From an uncultured Collinsella sp. (lineage in GTDB: Bacteria; Actinomycetota; Coriobacteriia; Coriobacteriales; Coriobacteriaceae), in the NCBI GenBank assembly GCA_900756725.1, contig CAAELJ010000019.1, forward strand, positions 1 to 30,902: a stretch of 30,902 bases of DNA, in the 5' to 3' direction. Position 1 is the stretch's first letter. Each line of letters opens with the position of its first letter. Under the pieces are notes generated by a model. That model did not search any database, was not told the DNA's origin, and saw only the letters and a list, made by a program, of their open reading frames with translations. Of this stretch, positions 23,884-30,902 are shown piece after piece. The translations under genes were made by a program, and so were the position numbers.

Positions 23884-25156
23884 GAATGCCCACGTCGTCG
23901 ACCCGTCCGTCGAGCTTGACGGTGTCGTTGACGTCCTGATTGACGGCGACAAGATCGCCGAGGTCGGCGAGAATCTCGCCGTCGAGGGAGCCGAGGTCCG
24001 CGACCTTTCCGGCAAGTACCTCGTCCCCGGCCTGGTTGATATGCACGTTCACCTTCGCGAGCCCGGCTATGAGGTCAAAGAGGACATCGAGAGCGGCACC
24101 CGCGCAGCTGCCAAGGGCGGCTTCACCGGCGTGTGCGCCATGCCCAACACCGATCCCGTCACCGATAACGGCACCGTCGTGGAGTTCGTCAAGTCCCGCG
24201 CTGCCGAGGTCGGTCACTGCCGCGTCTATCCGTCGGGCGCCATGACCCGCGGCCTTAAGGGCGAGGCCATGTCCGAGATGGGCGATATGGTCGCCCACGG
24301 CGCCGTCGCCTTTACCGACGACGGTCGCGGCGTGCAGGGCGCGGGCATGCTCCGTCGCTGCATGGACTACGGCAAGATGTTCGGCAAGGTCTTTATGAGC
24401 CACTGCCAGGACGAGGACCTGGTCGGCCATGGCCAGATCAACGAGGGCAAGGTCTCGACCCGTCTGGCCCTCGAGGGCTGGCCGGCCGCCGGCGAGGAGC
24501 TTCAGATCGCCCGCGACATCGAGATTGCCAAGCTGACCGGTGCCAAGCTGCACATCCAGCACATCTCCACCGCTCACGGCCTCGAGCTCGTGCGTGCCGG
24601 TAAGGCCGCCGGTGTCCAGGTAACCTGCGAGGCCACCCCGCACCACATGTTCCTGACCGAGAACGACTTGGACGAGACCTACAACACCTCGCTCAAGGTC
24701 AATCCGCCGCTGCGCACCGACGAGGACGCCGAGGCCATCCGTCAGGGCGTCATCGACGGTACCGTCGACGTGATCGTTACCGATCACGCTCCGCACACCC
24801 CGTGGGAGAAGGCCCGCGAGTTCGAGCTCGCACCCTTTGGCATGATCGGCCTCGAGACCTCGCTGTCGCTCGTGCTCACCGAGCTGGTCAACACGGGCAA
24901 GATGAGCATGGGCCGCATGGTCGAGCTCATGGCCATCAAACCGCGTGAGATCCTGGGCCTCGACCAGGTTCAGGTCAAGGCGGGCTCCGTTGCCGACCTG
25001 ACCGTGTTCGACCCCTCCGTAACCTGGACGGTCGGCGAGGACGGTTACGAGTCGCGCGCCGAGAACTCCGGTTTTGCCGGCCGTACGCTCACCGGTCGAG
25101 CCACCGATGTGTTTGTCGGCGGTAAACAGACGCTTGCCGACGGCTGCATCTGCTAG
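23867..25156 (+). CDS. pyrC: Dihydroorotase
   Basis: PyrC cyclises carbamoyl aspartate to dihydroorotate. The 429-residue protein is of the class I (AllB/PyrC long) type: metal-binding DMHVHLREPGYEVKED (58-73), GGFTGVCAMPNT, HIQHIST, CEATPHHMFLT and the catalytic VTDHAPHT. ATG 23867 lies inside the end of pyrB, with GGAGGTG (23854-23860) six bases upstream. The lysine that is carboxylated in some dihydroorotases is not obvious from this reading. Confidence 0.96.
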   Translation: MALLLKNAHVVDPSVELDGVVDVLIDGDKIAEVGENLAVEGAEVRDLSGKYLVPGLVDMHVHLREPGYEVKEDIESGTRAAAKGGFTGVCAMPNTDPVTDNGTVVEFVKSRAAEVGHCRVYPSGAMTRGLKGEAMSEMGDMVAHGAVAFTDDGRGVQGAGMLRRCMDYGKMFGKVFMSHCQDEDLVGHGQINEGKVSTRLALEGWPAAGEELQIARDIEIAKLTGAKLHIQHISTAHGLELVRAGKAAGVQVTCEATPHHMFLTENDLDETYNTSLKVNPPLRTDEDAEAIRQGVIDGTVDVIVTDHAPHTPWEKAREFELAPFGMIGLETSLSLVLTELVNTGKMSMGRMVELMAIKPREILGLDQVQVKAGSVADLTVFDPSVTWTVGEDGYESRAENSGFAGRTLTGRATDVFVGGKQTLADGCIC

Positions 25157-25176
25157 CATAGCCTTATCGCTTTTGT

Positions 25177-25208
25177 GCGCGGCGCCCTTGCGGTGCCGCG
25201 CTTTCTGT
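25177..25208 (+). other. Hairpin between pyrC and pyrK
   Basis: GCGCGGC (25177-25183) pairs perfectly with GCCGCGC (25195-25201), plus an inner CC/GG pair, followed by TTTCTGTT. It could act as a weak terminator or a processing site. TGCTAGCAT at 25151-25159, across the pyrC stop, differs by one base from the recurrent extended -10 and might drive pyrK separately. Confidence 0.45.
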
Positions 25209-25248
25209 TCGTTTGGACCATGCAACCGCATGGGGGATTGGAGCGTCT

Positions 25249-26040
25249 ATGCCCACACCTTCCACTGCACGCATGCACGACTTCGAGGTCGTCTCGAACC
25301 GGGAGATCGCCGACGGCATCTTCTCGCTCGTCATCTCGGCCCCCAAGCTTGCAAGTGCGCTCAAGCCCGGTCAGTTTGTGAACATTGCCGTACCCGGCGA
25401 TGCGTCCTCGCTGCTTCGCGTGCCCCTGAGCTACTATCGCGCCGACGCCCAGGCCGGCACCGTCGAGCTGTGGTACGCCGTCGTGGGCGACGACACCCGT
25501 CGCCTGTCGCAGATGGGCCCCGGTTCCAAGTCCAACCTGCTGGGCCCTGGCGGCCGCGGCTGGCTGGTACCCGAGGGCACCAGGAAGGCATTGCTTGTCG
25601 CCGGCGGCATCGGTGTTCCGCCCGTGCTGTGCCTTGCCGGTAAGCTTGCCGAGCAGGGTGTGGCCGTCGACGTGTGCCTGGGCTTTGGTACCGCGTCCAA
25701 GGCCGTGGGCGTCGATGAGTTCCGCTCGCTGTGCGATACGGTTAACGTGTGCACCGACGACGGTTCGCTCGGCATGCACGGTTTCTGCACCGATCCTGCC
25801 GCCGAGCTGCTTGGCGAGCGCGGCTACGACTACGTCGCCAGCTGCGGTCCCGCCGTCATGATGAAGAAGGTCGCCGTCGCTGCCGCCGAGGCCGGTGCGT
25901 ACTGCGAGGTTTCGCTCGAGCGCATGATGAGCTGTGGCTTTGGTGCCTGCAACACCTGCAATGTCGAGACGGTCGACGGTATGAAGGGCGCCTGCATGTG
26001 CGGCCCCGTGTTCGATGCTTCCAAGGTGGTGGTCTTCTAG
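25249..26040 (+). CDS. pyrK: Dihydroorotate dehydrogenase electron-transfer subunit
   Basis: PyrK passes electrons from PyrD to NAD+ through FAD and a [2Fe-2S] cluster. The 263-residue protein has the FAD-binding LRVPLSYYRAD (about 56-66), GPGGRGWLVP, the NAD-binding LLVAGGIGVPPVLCLA, and the C-terminal cluster motif MSCGFGACNTCNVE ... GACMCGPVF with four cysteines. ATG 25249 follows GGAG (25240-25243); an upstream in-frame ATG has no good site. Overlap by one base with pyrD suggests coupled translation. Confidence 0.95.
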   Translation: MPTPSTARMHDFEVVSNREIADGIFSLVISAPKLASALKPGQFVNIAVPGDASSLLRVPLSYYRADAQAGTVELWYAVVGDDTRRLSQMGPGSKSNLLGPGGRGWLVPEGTRKALLVAGGIGVPPVLCLAGKLAEQGVAVDVCLGFGTASKAVGVDEFRSLCDTVNVCTDDGSLGMHGFCTDPAAELLGERGYDYVASCGPAVMMKKVAVAAAEAGAYCEVSLERMMSCGFGACNTCNVETVDGMKGACMCGPVFDASKVVVF

Positions 26041-26963
26041 TGGGTACCGTGAACATGGCCGTCGATTTCGGCGGCGTCAAGATGCAAAACCCCATCAACA
26101 CCGCAGCCGGTACCTTTGGCTACGGTTGGCAGTTCCAGAACTTCTTTGATGTTTCCCAGCTGGGTGCCATCACCACCAAGGGTTGTGCTGCCGAGCCCTG
26201 GCCCGGCAACCCCGCGCCTCGCATGGCCGAGATCCCGGGCGGCATGATCAACTCCGTGGGCCTTCAGAACCCCGGTGTGGCCGCCTTTGCCCGTGAGTCC
26301 GGCCCGTGGCTCGAACAGCTTTCCAAGGATGGCTGCCAGGTCATTTGTCAGGTCGCCGGCCACTCCGTTGACGAGTTTGTCCGCGCGCTCGAGATGTATG
26401 TCGAGCTGTGCCCCTGGGCTGCCGGCTACGAGATCAACGTGAGCTGCCCCAATATTGCCGCCGGCGGTGCCGCCATGGGCTCCTCGCCCGAGGGCGCCTC
26501 TGCCGTTATGGCTGCCTGCCGCAAGGTGACTGATAAGCCGCTGTTCGTAAAGATGGCTCCGGTTAACGTCGCCGAGATTGCCAAGGCTCTCGAGGCCGCG
26601 GGAGCCGACGGCCTTTCGGTCATTAACTCCATCCAGGGCATGGCCATTGACGTTCATACCCGCAAGTCCCGTGTGGCCAAGCCCAAGGGCGGCCTTTCGG
26701 GCCCGCTGTGCCACCACATTGCCGTGCGGATGGTCTGGGAGGTTGCCCAGGCCGTTGATATCCCCATCAACGGTGTCGGCGGCGTCATGACCGGCGAGGA
26801 TGCGGCCGAGTTTATCCTGGCCGGCGCCACCTGCGTGTCGGTCGGCATGGCCAATTTTGTTGATCCGTGCGCCTCGATTAAGATCGCGCACGAGCTCGAG
26901 GCTTGGGCGGAGTCCCAGGGCGTGAAGGACATCAACGAGCTGGTAGGTGCTTTCGAATGCTAG
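26040..26963 (+). CDS. pyrD: Dihydroorotate dehydrogenase B, catalytic subunit
   Basis: PyrD oxidises dihydroorotate to orotate on FMN; paired with PyrK it is the NAD-linked class 1B form. The 307-residue protein has NPINTAAGTFGYG (17-29), ITTKGCAAEPWPGNPAPR, GGMINSVGLQNPG, the active-site cysteine in EINVSCPN (Cys136), and INGVGGVMTGEDAAEFILAG. GTG 26040 overlaps the pyrK stop by one base, with AAGGTGGT (26023-26030) upstream; GTG 26049 and ATG 26055 are alternatives. Confidence 0.95.
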   Translation: MGTVNMAVDFGGVKMQNPINTAAGTFGYGWQFQNFFDVSQLGAITTKGCAAEPWPGNPAPRMAEIPGGMINSVGLQNPGVAAFARESGPWLEQLSKDGCQVICQVAGHSVDEFVRALEMYVELCPWAAGYEINVSCPNIAAGGAAMGSSPEGASAVMAACRKVTDKPLFVKMAPVNVAEIAKALEAAGADGLSVINSIQGMAIDVHTRKSRVAKPKGGLSGPLCHHIAVRMVWEVAQAVDIPINGVGGVMTGEDAAEFILAGATCVSVGMANFVDPCASIKIAHELEAWAESQGVKDINELVGAFEC

Positions 26964-27673
26964 AGACCGATGCCCGCGACCGCGTTATCGTCGCCCTCGA
27001 CTGCGACCGTGAGCGTGCGCTCGAGCTCGCCCACGAGCTTTCTGGTCATGCCGCTTGGCTCAAGGTGGGCATGACGCTCTATTACGCTGAGGGCCCCGAG
27101 ATCGTCAAGACGTTCAAGGACCTGGGTTTTAAGGTCTTCCTCGACCTCAAGTTCCATGACATTCCGCATCAGGTGCGCGGTGCCGCCCGTTCCGCCTCGC
27201 TTGCCGGTGCCGACCTGCTTTCGGTCCACGGTCTGGGCTCGGGCGCTATGCTCGCTGCCTGCCGCGAGGGTGCCGAGGAGGCGCGCGAGGACCGCGCCAA
27301 GCTCGTTGCCATCACCGTGCTCACGAGCATGAACCAGGATTCGCTGGCCGAGATTGGCGTCGAGTCACCCGTGGCCGAGGAGGCCGCCCGTCTGGCAAAG
27401 CTTGCCCAGGCCAACGGCATCGACGGCATCGTGTGCTCGCCGATGGAGGCTCATGACATGCGCGAGCTGCTGGGCCCCGACGCGCTGATCGTGACTCCGG
27501 GTGTGCGTCCGGTTGGCGCCGCCCTGGGCGATCAATCCCGCGTGGCGACGCCCTCCCAGGCTATCGAGCGCGGCGCGAGCCACATCGTGGTGGGCCGACC
27601 CATCACCGGTGCCGACGATCCGGTTGCCGCCTTTGACGCTATCGTTGCCGAGCTGGTCGAAAACGTCGCCTAA
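26957..27673 (+). CDS. pyrF: Orotidine 5'-phosphate decarboxylase
   Basis: PyrF converts OMP to UMP. The 238-residue protein has the short-type signature RVIVALDC (9-16), WLKVG (34-38), the catalytic LDLKFHDIPHQV (62-73; D63, K65, D68) and VTPGVRP, then VVGRPITGADDP. ATG 26957 lies within the end of pyrD (7-base overlap). pyrE, needed to make OMP, and carAB are not in this cluster. It is the last gene before a long intergenic region. Confidence 0.96.
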   Translation: MLETDARDRVIVALDCDRERALELAHELSGHAAWLKVGMTLYYAEGPEIVKTFKDLGFKVFLDLKFHDIPHQVRGAARSASLAGADLLSVHGLGSGAMLAACREGAEEAREDRAKLVAITVLTSMNQDSLAEIGVESPVAEEAARLAKLAQANGIDGIVCSPMEAHDMRELLGPDALIVTPGVRPVGAALGDQSRVATPSQAIERGASHIVVGRPITGADDPVAAFDAIVAELVENVA

Positions 27674-27718
27674 AAGATTCCCTCAAGTCACCACTTTTGG
27701 GTCTTATTAGCACAAATT

Positions 27719-27776
27719 AGCCCCTGTGCCTGCGAAAACTTTCCCATCCTTTGTGTGGAATCGCAGGTCAGGGGCT
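27719..27776. repeat. Long interrupted inverted repeat after pyrF
   Basis: AGCCCCTG (27719-27726) and CCTGCGA (27729-27735) pair with CAGGGGCT (27769-27776) and TCGCAGG (27761-27767), leaving a 25-base loop. There is no T-tract, so it is not a standard terminator. The decamer CCTGCGAAAA (27729-27738) reappears inverted at 27802-27811. Confidence 0.65.
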
Positions 27777-27840
27777 TAACTTTGACCTCCGTATATTGCA
27801 CTTTTCGCAGGTATCGTCTAACCTATGGTGCCGTCGATTG

Positions 27841-27872
27841 GGCATTTAGTGCGTTTGACGTGCTAAAATGCC
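27841..27872 (+). promoter_or_regulatory. Palindrome overlapping a putative mihF promoter
   Basis: GGCATTTAGTGCG (27841-27853) pairs with CGTGCTAAAATGCC (27859-27872), with one bulge and two wobbles, loop TTTGA. TGCTAAAAT (27861-27869) is an extended -10 candidate inside the right arm. It may be an operator for mihF or an RNA hairpin; the region has no better -35 than TTGGGC (27838-27843). Confidence 0.5.
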
Positions 27873-27913
27873 AATTATTGCATCAGATATAACCCAACTA
27901 TTTGGAGGTTCGA

Positions 27914-28222
27914 ATGGCACTCCCTCAGCTTACCGACGAGCAGCGCAAGCAGGCTCTTGAGAAGGCTGCCGCTGCACGTCACGCCCGCGCTGAGCTTCGC
28001 GAGCAGATCAAGAAGGGCGAGAAGTCCCTCGAGTCCGTGCTCAACTCCGATGACCCCATCGCTTCCCGCATGAAGGTTTCCACCCTCATCGAGTCTCTCC
28101 CCGGTTATGGCAAGGCTAAGGCCGCCAAGATCATGGAGGAGCTCGGCATCTCCGCTACCCGTCGCGTCCAGGGCCTCGGCGTCCGTCAGCGCGAGCAGCT
28201 CCTCGAGCAGCTGACCAAATAA
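27914..28222 (+). CDS. mihF: Integration host factor, actinobacterial type
   Basis: This is a small nucleoid-associated protein that bends DNA, unrelated in sequence to proteobacterial IHF. The 102-residue protein has a basic helical N-terminus and the family DNA-binding segment LIESLPGYGKAKAAKIMEEL (58-77), followed by GISATRRVQGLGVRQREQLL. ATG 27914 follows GGAGG (27904-27908) by five bases. The mihF-gmk-rpoZ order is common in Actinobacteria and supports the taxonomic call. Confidence 0.94.
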   Translation: MALPQLTDEQRKQALEKAAAARHARAELREQIKKGEKSLESVLNSDDPIASRMKVSTLIESLPGYGKAKAAKIMEELGISATRRVQGLGVRQREQLLEQLTK

Positions 28223-28792
28223 GTGAGCGCTCAGGATTCAAAGCTCTTTGTGATTTCTGGACCGTCAGGTGCAGGCAAGGGCACGCTCGTCACTCGTGTG
28301 CGCGAGCGTCGCTCGAACCTGGGCCTGACGGTTTCGGCTACCACGCGAGCACCACGCAAAGGTGAGGTCGACGGCGTCAACTACTTTTTCCTGACGCGCG
28401 AGGAGTTCGACCGCCGCGTGGCAAACGGTGAGTTTGTTGAGTGGGCTGAGGTCCACGGCAACTGCTACGGCACGTTGGTGAGCGAGGTCACATCCAAGCT
28501 CGCCTCTGGCTCGTCTCTGATCTTGGAGATCGATGTTCAGGGTGCCCTGCAGGTCAAGGAGCGTTTTCCCGAGGCCGTGCTGATCTTTATCAAGCCTCCT
28601 TCGCTCGAGGTTCTTCGCGATCGCCTGGTCGGTCGCGGTACCGAGACGCCCGAGACGATCGAGCTGCGTATGGCAAACGCCGCCGATGAACTTGCCCTTG
28701 CCGACCGCTACGACGACGTCGTGGTGAATGACGATCTCGACCGCGCGACCGATGAGCTCGTTCGCGTTCTCGATATGCATGAAAGGATCTGA
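28223..28792 (+). CDS. gmk: Guanylate kinase
   Basis: Gmk phosphorylates GMP and dGMP. The 189-residue protein has P-loop ISGPSGAGKGTL (11-22), the GMP-binding VSATTRAPRKGEVDGVNYFF and EWAEVHGNCYG segments, and ILEIDVQGALQVK. The GTG start 28223 follows the mihF stop with no gap; there is no clear ribosome binding site, so translation is probably coupled to mihF. Confidence 0.96.
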   Translation: MSAQDSKLFVISGPSGAGKGTLVTRVRERRSNLGLTVSATTRAPRKGEVDGVNYFFLTREEFDRRVANGEFVEWAEVHGNCYGTLVSEVTSKLASGSSLILEIDVQGALQVKERFPEAVLIFIKPPSLEVLRDRLVGRGTETPETIELRMANAADELALADRYDDVVVNDDLDRATDELVRVLDMHERI

Positions 28793-28797
28793 GGTCC

Positions 28798-29079
28798 GTG
28801 TCCGTTGTAAAGCCTTGCATTGACGATCTTCTGGAGAAGACCGATCATAACCGCTTCCTGCTCGCCTCGCTTGCCTCCAAGCGCGCCTGCGACATTAACA
28901 GCATGCTGCGTGGTCAGCACAACCGCGTGCTCGCCGTCCAGGATGTCGACGACATCACCATTGCTCTCTCCGGCGCCGATACCATCTCGATGGCTATGGA
29001 CGAGATTGTCGACGGCGACATCTCCTACGACGAGGCCCGTTACGAGAAGGCGCTCGGCCACAAGGTTGCTGAAGCCTAA
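28798..29079 (+). CDS. rpoZ: RNA polymerase omega subunit
   Basis: Omega helps assemble RNA polymerase around beta-prime. The 93-residue protein has the family pattern CIDDLLEKTDHNRFLLASLA, then SKRACDINSML and a short acidic tail. GTG 28798 lies five bases after the gmk stop, with AAAGGA (28782-28787) upstream. The second half is poorly conserved, as is usual. The stop abuts the thiI ATG. Confidence 0.92.
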   Translation: MSVVKPCIDDLLEKTDHNRFLLASLASKRACDINSMLRGQHNRVLAVQDVDDITIALSGADTISMAMDEIVDGDISYDEARYEKALGHKVAEA

Positions 29080-30324
29080 ATGGCAGCTCGCGTCTGCCTG
29101 GTCCACTATCACGAGGTTGGACTGAAGGGCAAGAACCGCGCACATTTTGAGCATATCCTCATGGATAACATCAAGGCGGCCTTGGCCGCCTTTTCCGTGA
29201 ATGCCGTGTCTCGAATTTCCGGTTATATCCTCGTGACCTTTAACGAGCACCATGCCGACGAGGCGGCGCGTGTCATTCGCACCGTCCCCGGCGTTGCCCG
29301 CGTGTCCCTGGCATATCACACGAACCGCGACCCGCAGGAGTACTGCGCCGCCGCAGTGAAGGCGCTGCGCGAATTTGGTCCCTTCGAGTCGTTTAAGGTG
29401 CATGCCAAGCGCTCCAACACCGACTACGAGCTCACCTCGATTGATATCAATCGTCAGGTGGGCGAGGTGCTGTGCGAGGCGTTTCCCGACAAAAAGGTCC
29501 AGATGCACGACCCCGACGCGATGGTGCACGTGCTGGTGGTCCAGGGTAGCGTTTACGTGTATGCGCGCTCCGAGCGCGGCGTGGGCGGCTTGCCGGTGGG
29601 ATCTGCAGGCAAGGTCGTGACGCTGCTTTCCTCGGGTATCGACTCGCCGGTGGCGACCTGGATGCTCGCGCGTCGCGGCGCGGTGTGCGTGCCGGTACAT
29701 TTTTCCGGTCGTCCGCAGACGCCCGATACCAGTGAGTATCTGGTGCAGGACATTATTCGCGCCCTTGAGCCGGGTGTCCAGATCGGTCGCCTGTACGTAG
29801 TCCCGTTTGGCGACTGCCAACGCGAGATTTCGGTCACCTGCCCCAGCAATCTGCGCGTGATTATGTACCGTCGCATCATGTATTCGGTTGCCGAGCGCAT
29901 TGCGCACATCGAGGGCGCCAAGGCTATCGTGACTGGTGAATCGCTCGGTCAGGTTGCCTCCCAGACGCTCGAGAACATCATGGCCGTCAACGAGGCTGTC
30001 AAGATCCCCGTGTTCCGTCCGTTGATCGGTTCGGACAAGCAGGAGATCATCGCACGCGCTGAGGAAATCGGTACGTTTGATATCTCGACTGAGGCCGCTC
30101 CCGACTGCTGCACGCTGTTTATGCCGCGCCGTCCCGAGACGCACGCTAAACTCGATGCCGTGCATGAGGCGTGGGAGCTGTTCGATCACGAGGAGATGAT
30201 TGAGCGTTTGCTCAAACAGACTGAGTACATCGACTTCGAGAGCAACACGTATAAGGCCCCTAAGACCTTAAAACGCAAGCATTCCGAGCTCGCTCCACGT
30301 GAGATTTACCAAGATCACGAATAA
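29080..30324 (+). CDS. thiI: tRNA 4-thiouridine synthase / thiamine thiazole sulfur carrier enzyme ThiI
   Basis: ThiI makes s4U8 in tRNA and can supply sulfur for thiamine. The 414-residue protein has a ferredoxin-like start and THUMP domain (about 60-165), the PP-loop LLSSGIDSPVATWM (182-195), GESLGQVASQTLENI (286-300) and DCCTLFMPRRPETHA with the conserved cysteine (C344). It lacks the C-terminal rhodanese domain of the E. coli enzyme, as in B. subtilis, so sulfur must arrive from a cysteine desulfurase directly. It directly follows rpoZ and is closed by a terminator. Confidence 0.95.
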   Translation: MAARVCLVHYHEVGLKGKNRAHFEHILMDNIKAALAAFSVNAVSRISGYILVTFNEHHADEAARVIRTVPGVARVSLAYHTNRDPQEYCAAAVKALREFGPFESFKVHAKRSNTDYELTSIDINRQVGEVLCEAFPDKKVQMHDPDAMVHVLVVQGSVYVYARSERGVGGLPVGSAGKVVTLLSSGIDSPVATWMLARRGAVCVPVHFSGRPQTPDTSEYLVQDIIRALEPGVQIGRLYVVPFGDCQREISVTCPSNLRVIMYRRIMYSVAERIAHIEGAKAIVTGESLGQVASQTLENIMAVNEAVKIPVFRPLIGSDKQEIIARAEEIGTFDISTEAAPDCCTLFMPRRPETHAKLDAVHEAWELFDHEEMIERLLKQTEYIDFESNTYKAPKTLKRKHSELAPREIYQDHE

Positions 30325-30334
30325 TGTTGTGTAT

Positions 30335-30369
30335 AGACCGGCGGTGATTTTGCATCGTCGGTCTTTTTC
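30335..30369 (+). terminator. Rho-independent terminator after thiI
   Basis: AGACCGGCGGTG (30335-30346) pairs with CATCGTCGGTCT (30353-30364), two wobbles, loop ATTTTG, then TTTTTCT. It ends the mihF-thiI unit. Confidence 0.92.
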
Positions 30370-30439
30370 TATCTGGGCATTAGGCGATAAACGGTTCATT
30401 TGTCGACGTGTGCCTGAATAAATGGACACTTTTCCGCAA

Positions 30440-30474
30440 GGTTTTGGTCAGCTTTTGGTTTGACCGCGAAAACC
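30440..30474. repeat. Imperfect inverted repeat upstream of the comEA-like gene
   Basis: GGTTTTGGTCA (30440-30450) pairs with TGACCGCGAAAACC (30461-30474) with a three-base bulge. No T-tract follows. It lies about 65 bases before the next gene, where no clear promoter was recognised. Confidence 0.5.
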
Positions 30475-30538
30475 GGTGTGGACGTGCGGAGGCTGCGGCG
30501 TTCGTTTCCTGACACGATGGTGTTGGGAGGTGTTTGCT

Positions 30539-30902
30539 ATGGCGCAGCGCGAGCAACACGAACGGGTTAAACGGATGGACCGCTGGGCAGAAAAGCTGCT
30601 CGGCCATAAGGCGGTGGTCGTGGCGATTCTGGTTGTCATTGCCGTCGCGAGCGGCTTGGCGATGGCAAGTTTTAATAGCCGCTCCAGCGGCGTGTCGTTT
30701 GAGCGTAGTGATGAGGCGAGCGCCTCGGATGTGCGCGGGGCCGGGGATGCCTCTCCTGACGATGCCGATGAGCCGTCTGCCAAGAGCTCCTCTGCTGCCG
30801 AGGTGTACGTCGATGTTGATGGCGCCGTTGTGAAGCCTGGCGTGTACCGGCTTAAAGATGGAGCACGGGTGTCCCAGGCGATTGATGCCGCCGGAGGGCT
30901 TA
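30539..30902 (+). CDS. comEA: ComEA-like DNA-uptake protein, N-terminal part (runs off the window)
   Basis: About 121 residues are visible. A basic N-terminal tail (about 1-22) is followed by one membrane segment (VVVAILVVIAVASGLAMA, about 26-43), a Ser/Asp/Ala-rich linker (about 45-85), then an SLBB-type domain beginning VYVDVDGAVVKPGVY. This is the architecture of ComEA, an extracellular DNA receptor; the C-terminal helix-hairpin-helix that would prove it lies beyond the window. GGGAGG (30525-30530) is eight bases before ATG 30539. With comM and dprA at the other end of the window it hints at competence. Confidence 0.78.
   Translation, partial: MAQREQHERVKRMDRWAEKLLGHKAVVVAILVVIAVASGLAMASFNSRSSGVSFERSDEASASDVRGAGDASPDDADEPSAKSSSAAEVYVDVDGAVVKPGVYRLKDGARVSQAIDAAGGL

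Noticed and set aside
23834..25231. A 465-codon minus-strand open frame opposite pyrC
   Set aside because: Shadow frame; pyrC has all family motifs on the plus strand.
28708..30189. A 493-codon minus-strand open frame opposite rpoZ and thiI
   Set aside because: Shadow frame crossing several real genes, with no family features.
1..30902. CRISPR array, tRNA or rRNA genes
   Set aside because: No regularly spaced repeat set of the right size and no cloverleaf or rRNA core sequence was recognised; the 33-bp period repeats at 20546 and 21545 have only two full copies each and belong to the RAYT unit.

Overview
The window is about 60% GC and reads as the chromosome of an anaerobic, high-GC Gram-positive of the class Coriobacteriia, most likely a Collinsella-like gut bacterium. 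This is inferred from gene content and protein flavour, not from a database search. Supporting signs are an actinobacterial-type integration host factor (mIHF), a bifunctional fermentative AdhE, the folate-dependent tRNA methylase TrmFO, a PyrK/PyrD (class 1B) dihydroorotate dehydrogenase, the MEP isoprenoid pathway, and frequent GTG and TTG starts with strong AAGGAGG-type ribosome binding sites.

Layout. (1) Bases 1-6407, plus strand: the tail of rplS and its terminator, then rnhB, yraN, comM/yifB, dprA, trmFO and xerC, several overlapping by 1-4 bases (nucleic acid maintenance, DNA uptake and recombination, tRNA modification). (2) Bases 6456-8328: a promoter, a structured leader, rpsB, tsf and a terminator. 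(3) Bases 8331-16791: a tightly packed unit pyrH, frr, uppS, cdsA, dxr, site-2 protease (rseP), ispG, proS, closed by a terminator. It joins ribosome recycling to isoprenoid and phospholipid synthesis. (4) Bases 16815-20514, minus strand: adhE followed by an APH-fold kinase-like gene, with a probable pair of operators upstream of adhE. (5) Bases 20546-21593: a small mobile unit, a REP-associated tyrosine transposase gene flanked by 51-bp inverted copies of a hairpin-containing repeat. (6) Minus-strand rpmB. (7) Bases 22189-27673: a transcription-attenuator-like leader, then pyrR, pyrB, pyrC, pyrK, pyrD, pyrF. carAB and pyrE are not in the window. (8) Bases 27674-30324: an intergenic region rich in inverted repeats, then mihF, gmk, rpoZ, thiI and a terminator. 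(9) From 30539: the 5' part of a comEA-like DNA-uptake gene that runs off the window.

Most of the window is ordinary core genome. The parts that deserve a second look are: the REP/transposase unit; a xerC gene with no ATG, GTG or TTG start that gives a full-length protein (an ATA codon sits at the expected place); a site-2 protease with a roughly 120-residue insertion that resembles a winged helix in its first half; the pyr leader with mutually exclusive hairpins; twin CG-centred palindromes upstream of adhE; and a recurrent TGCTATCAT-type extended -10 element. I found no tRNA, rRNA or CRISPR array, and no clear evidence of a wholly new multi-gene system.
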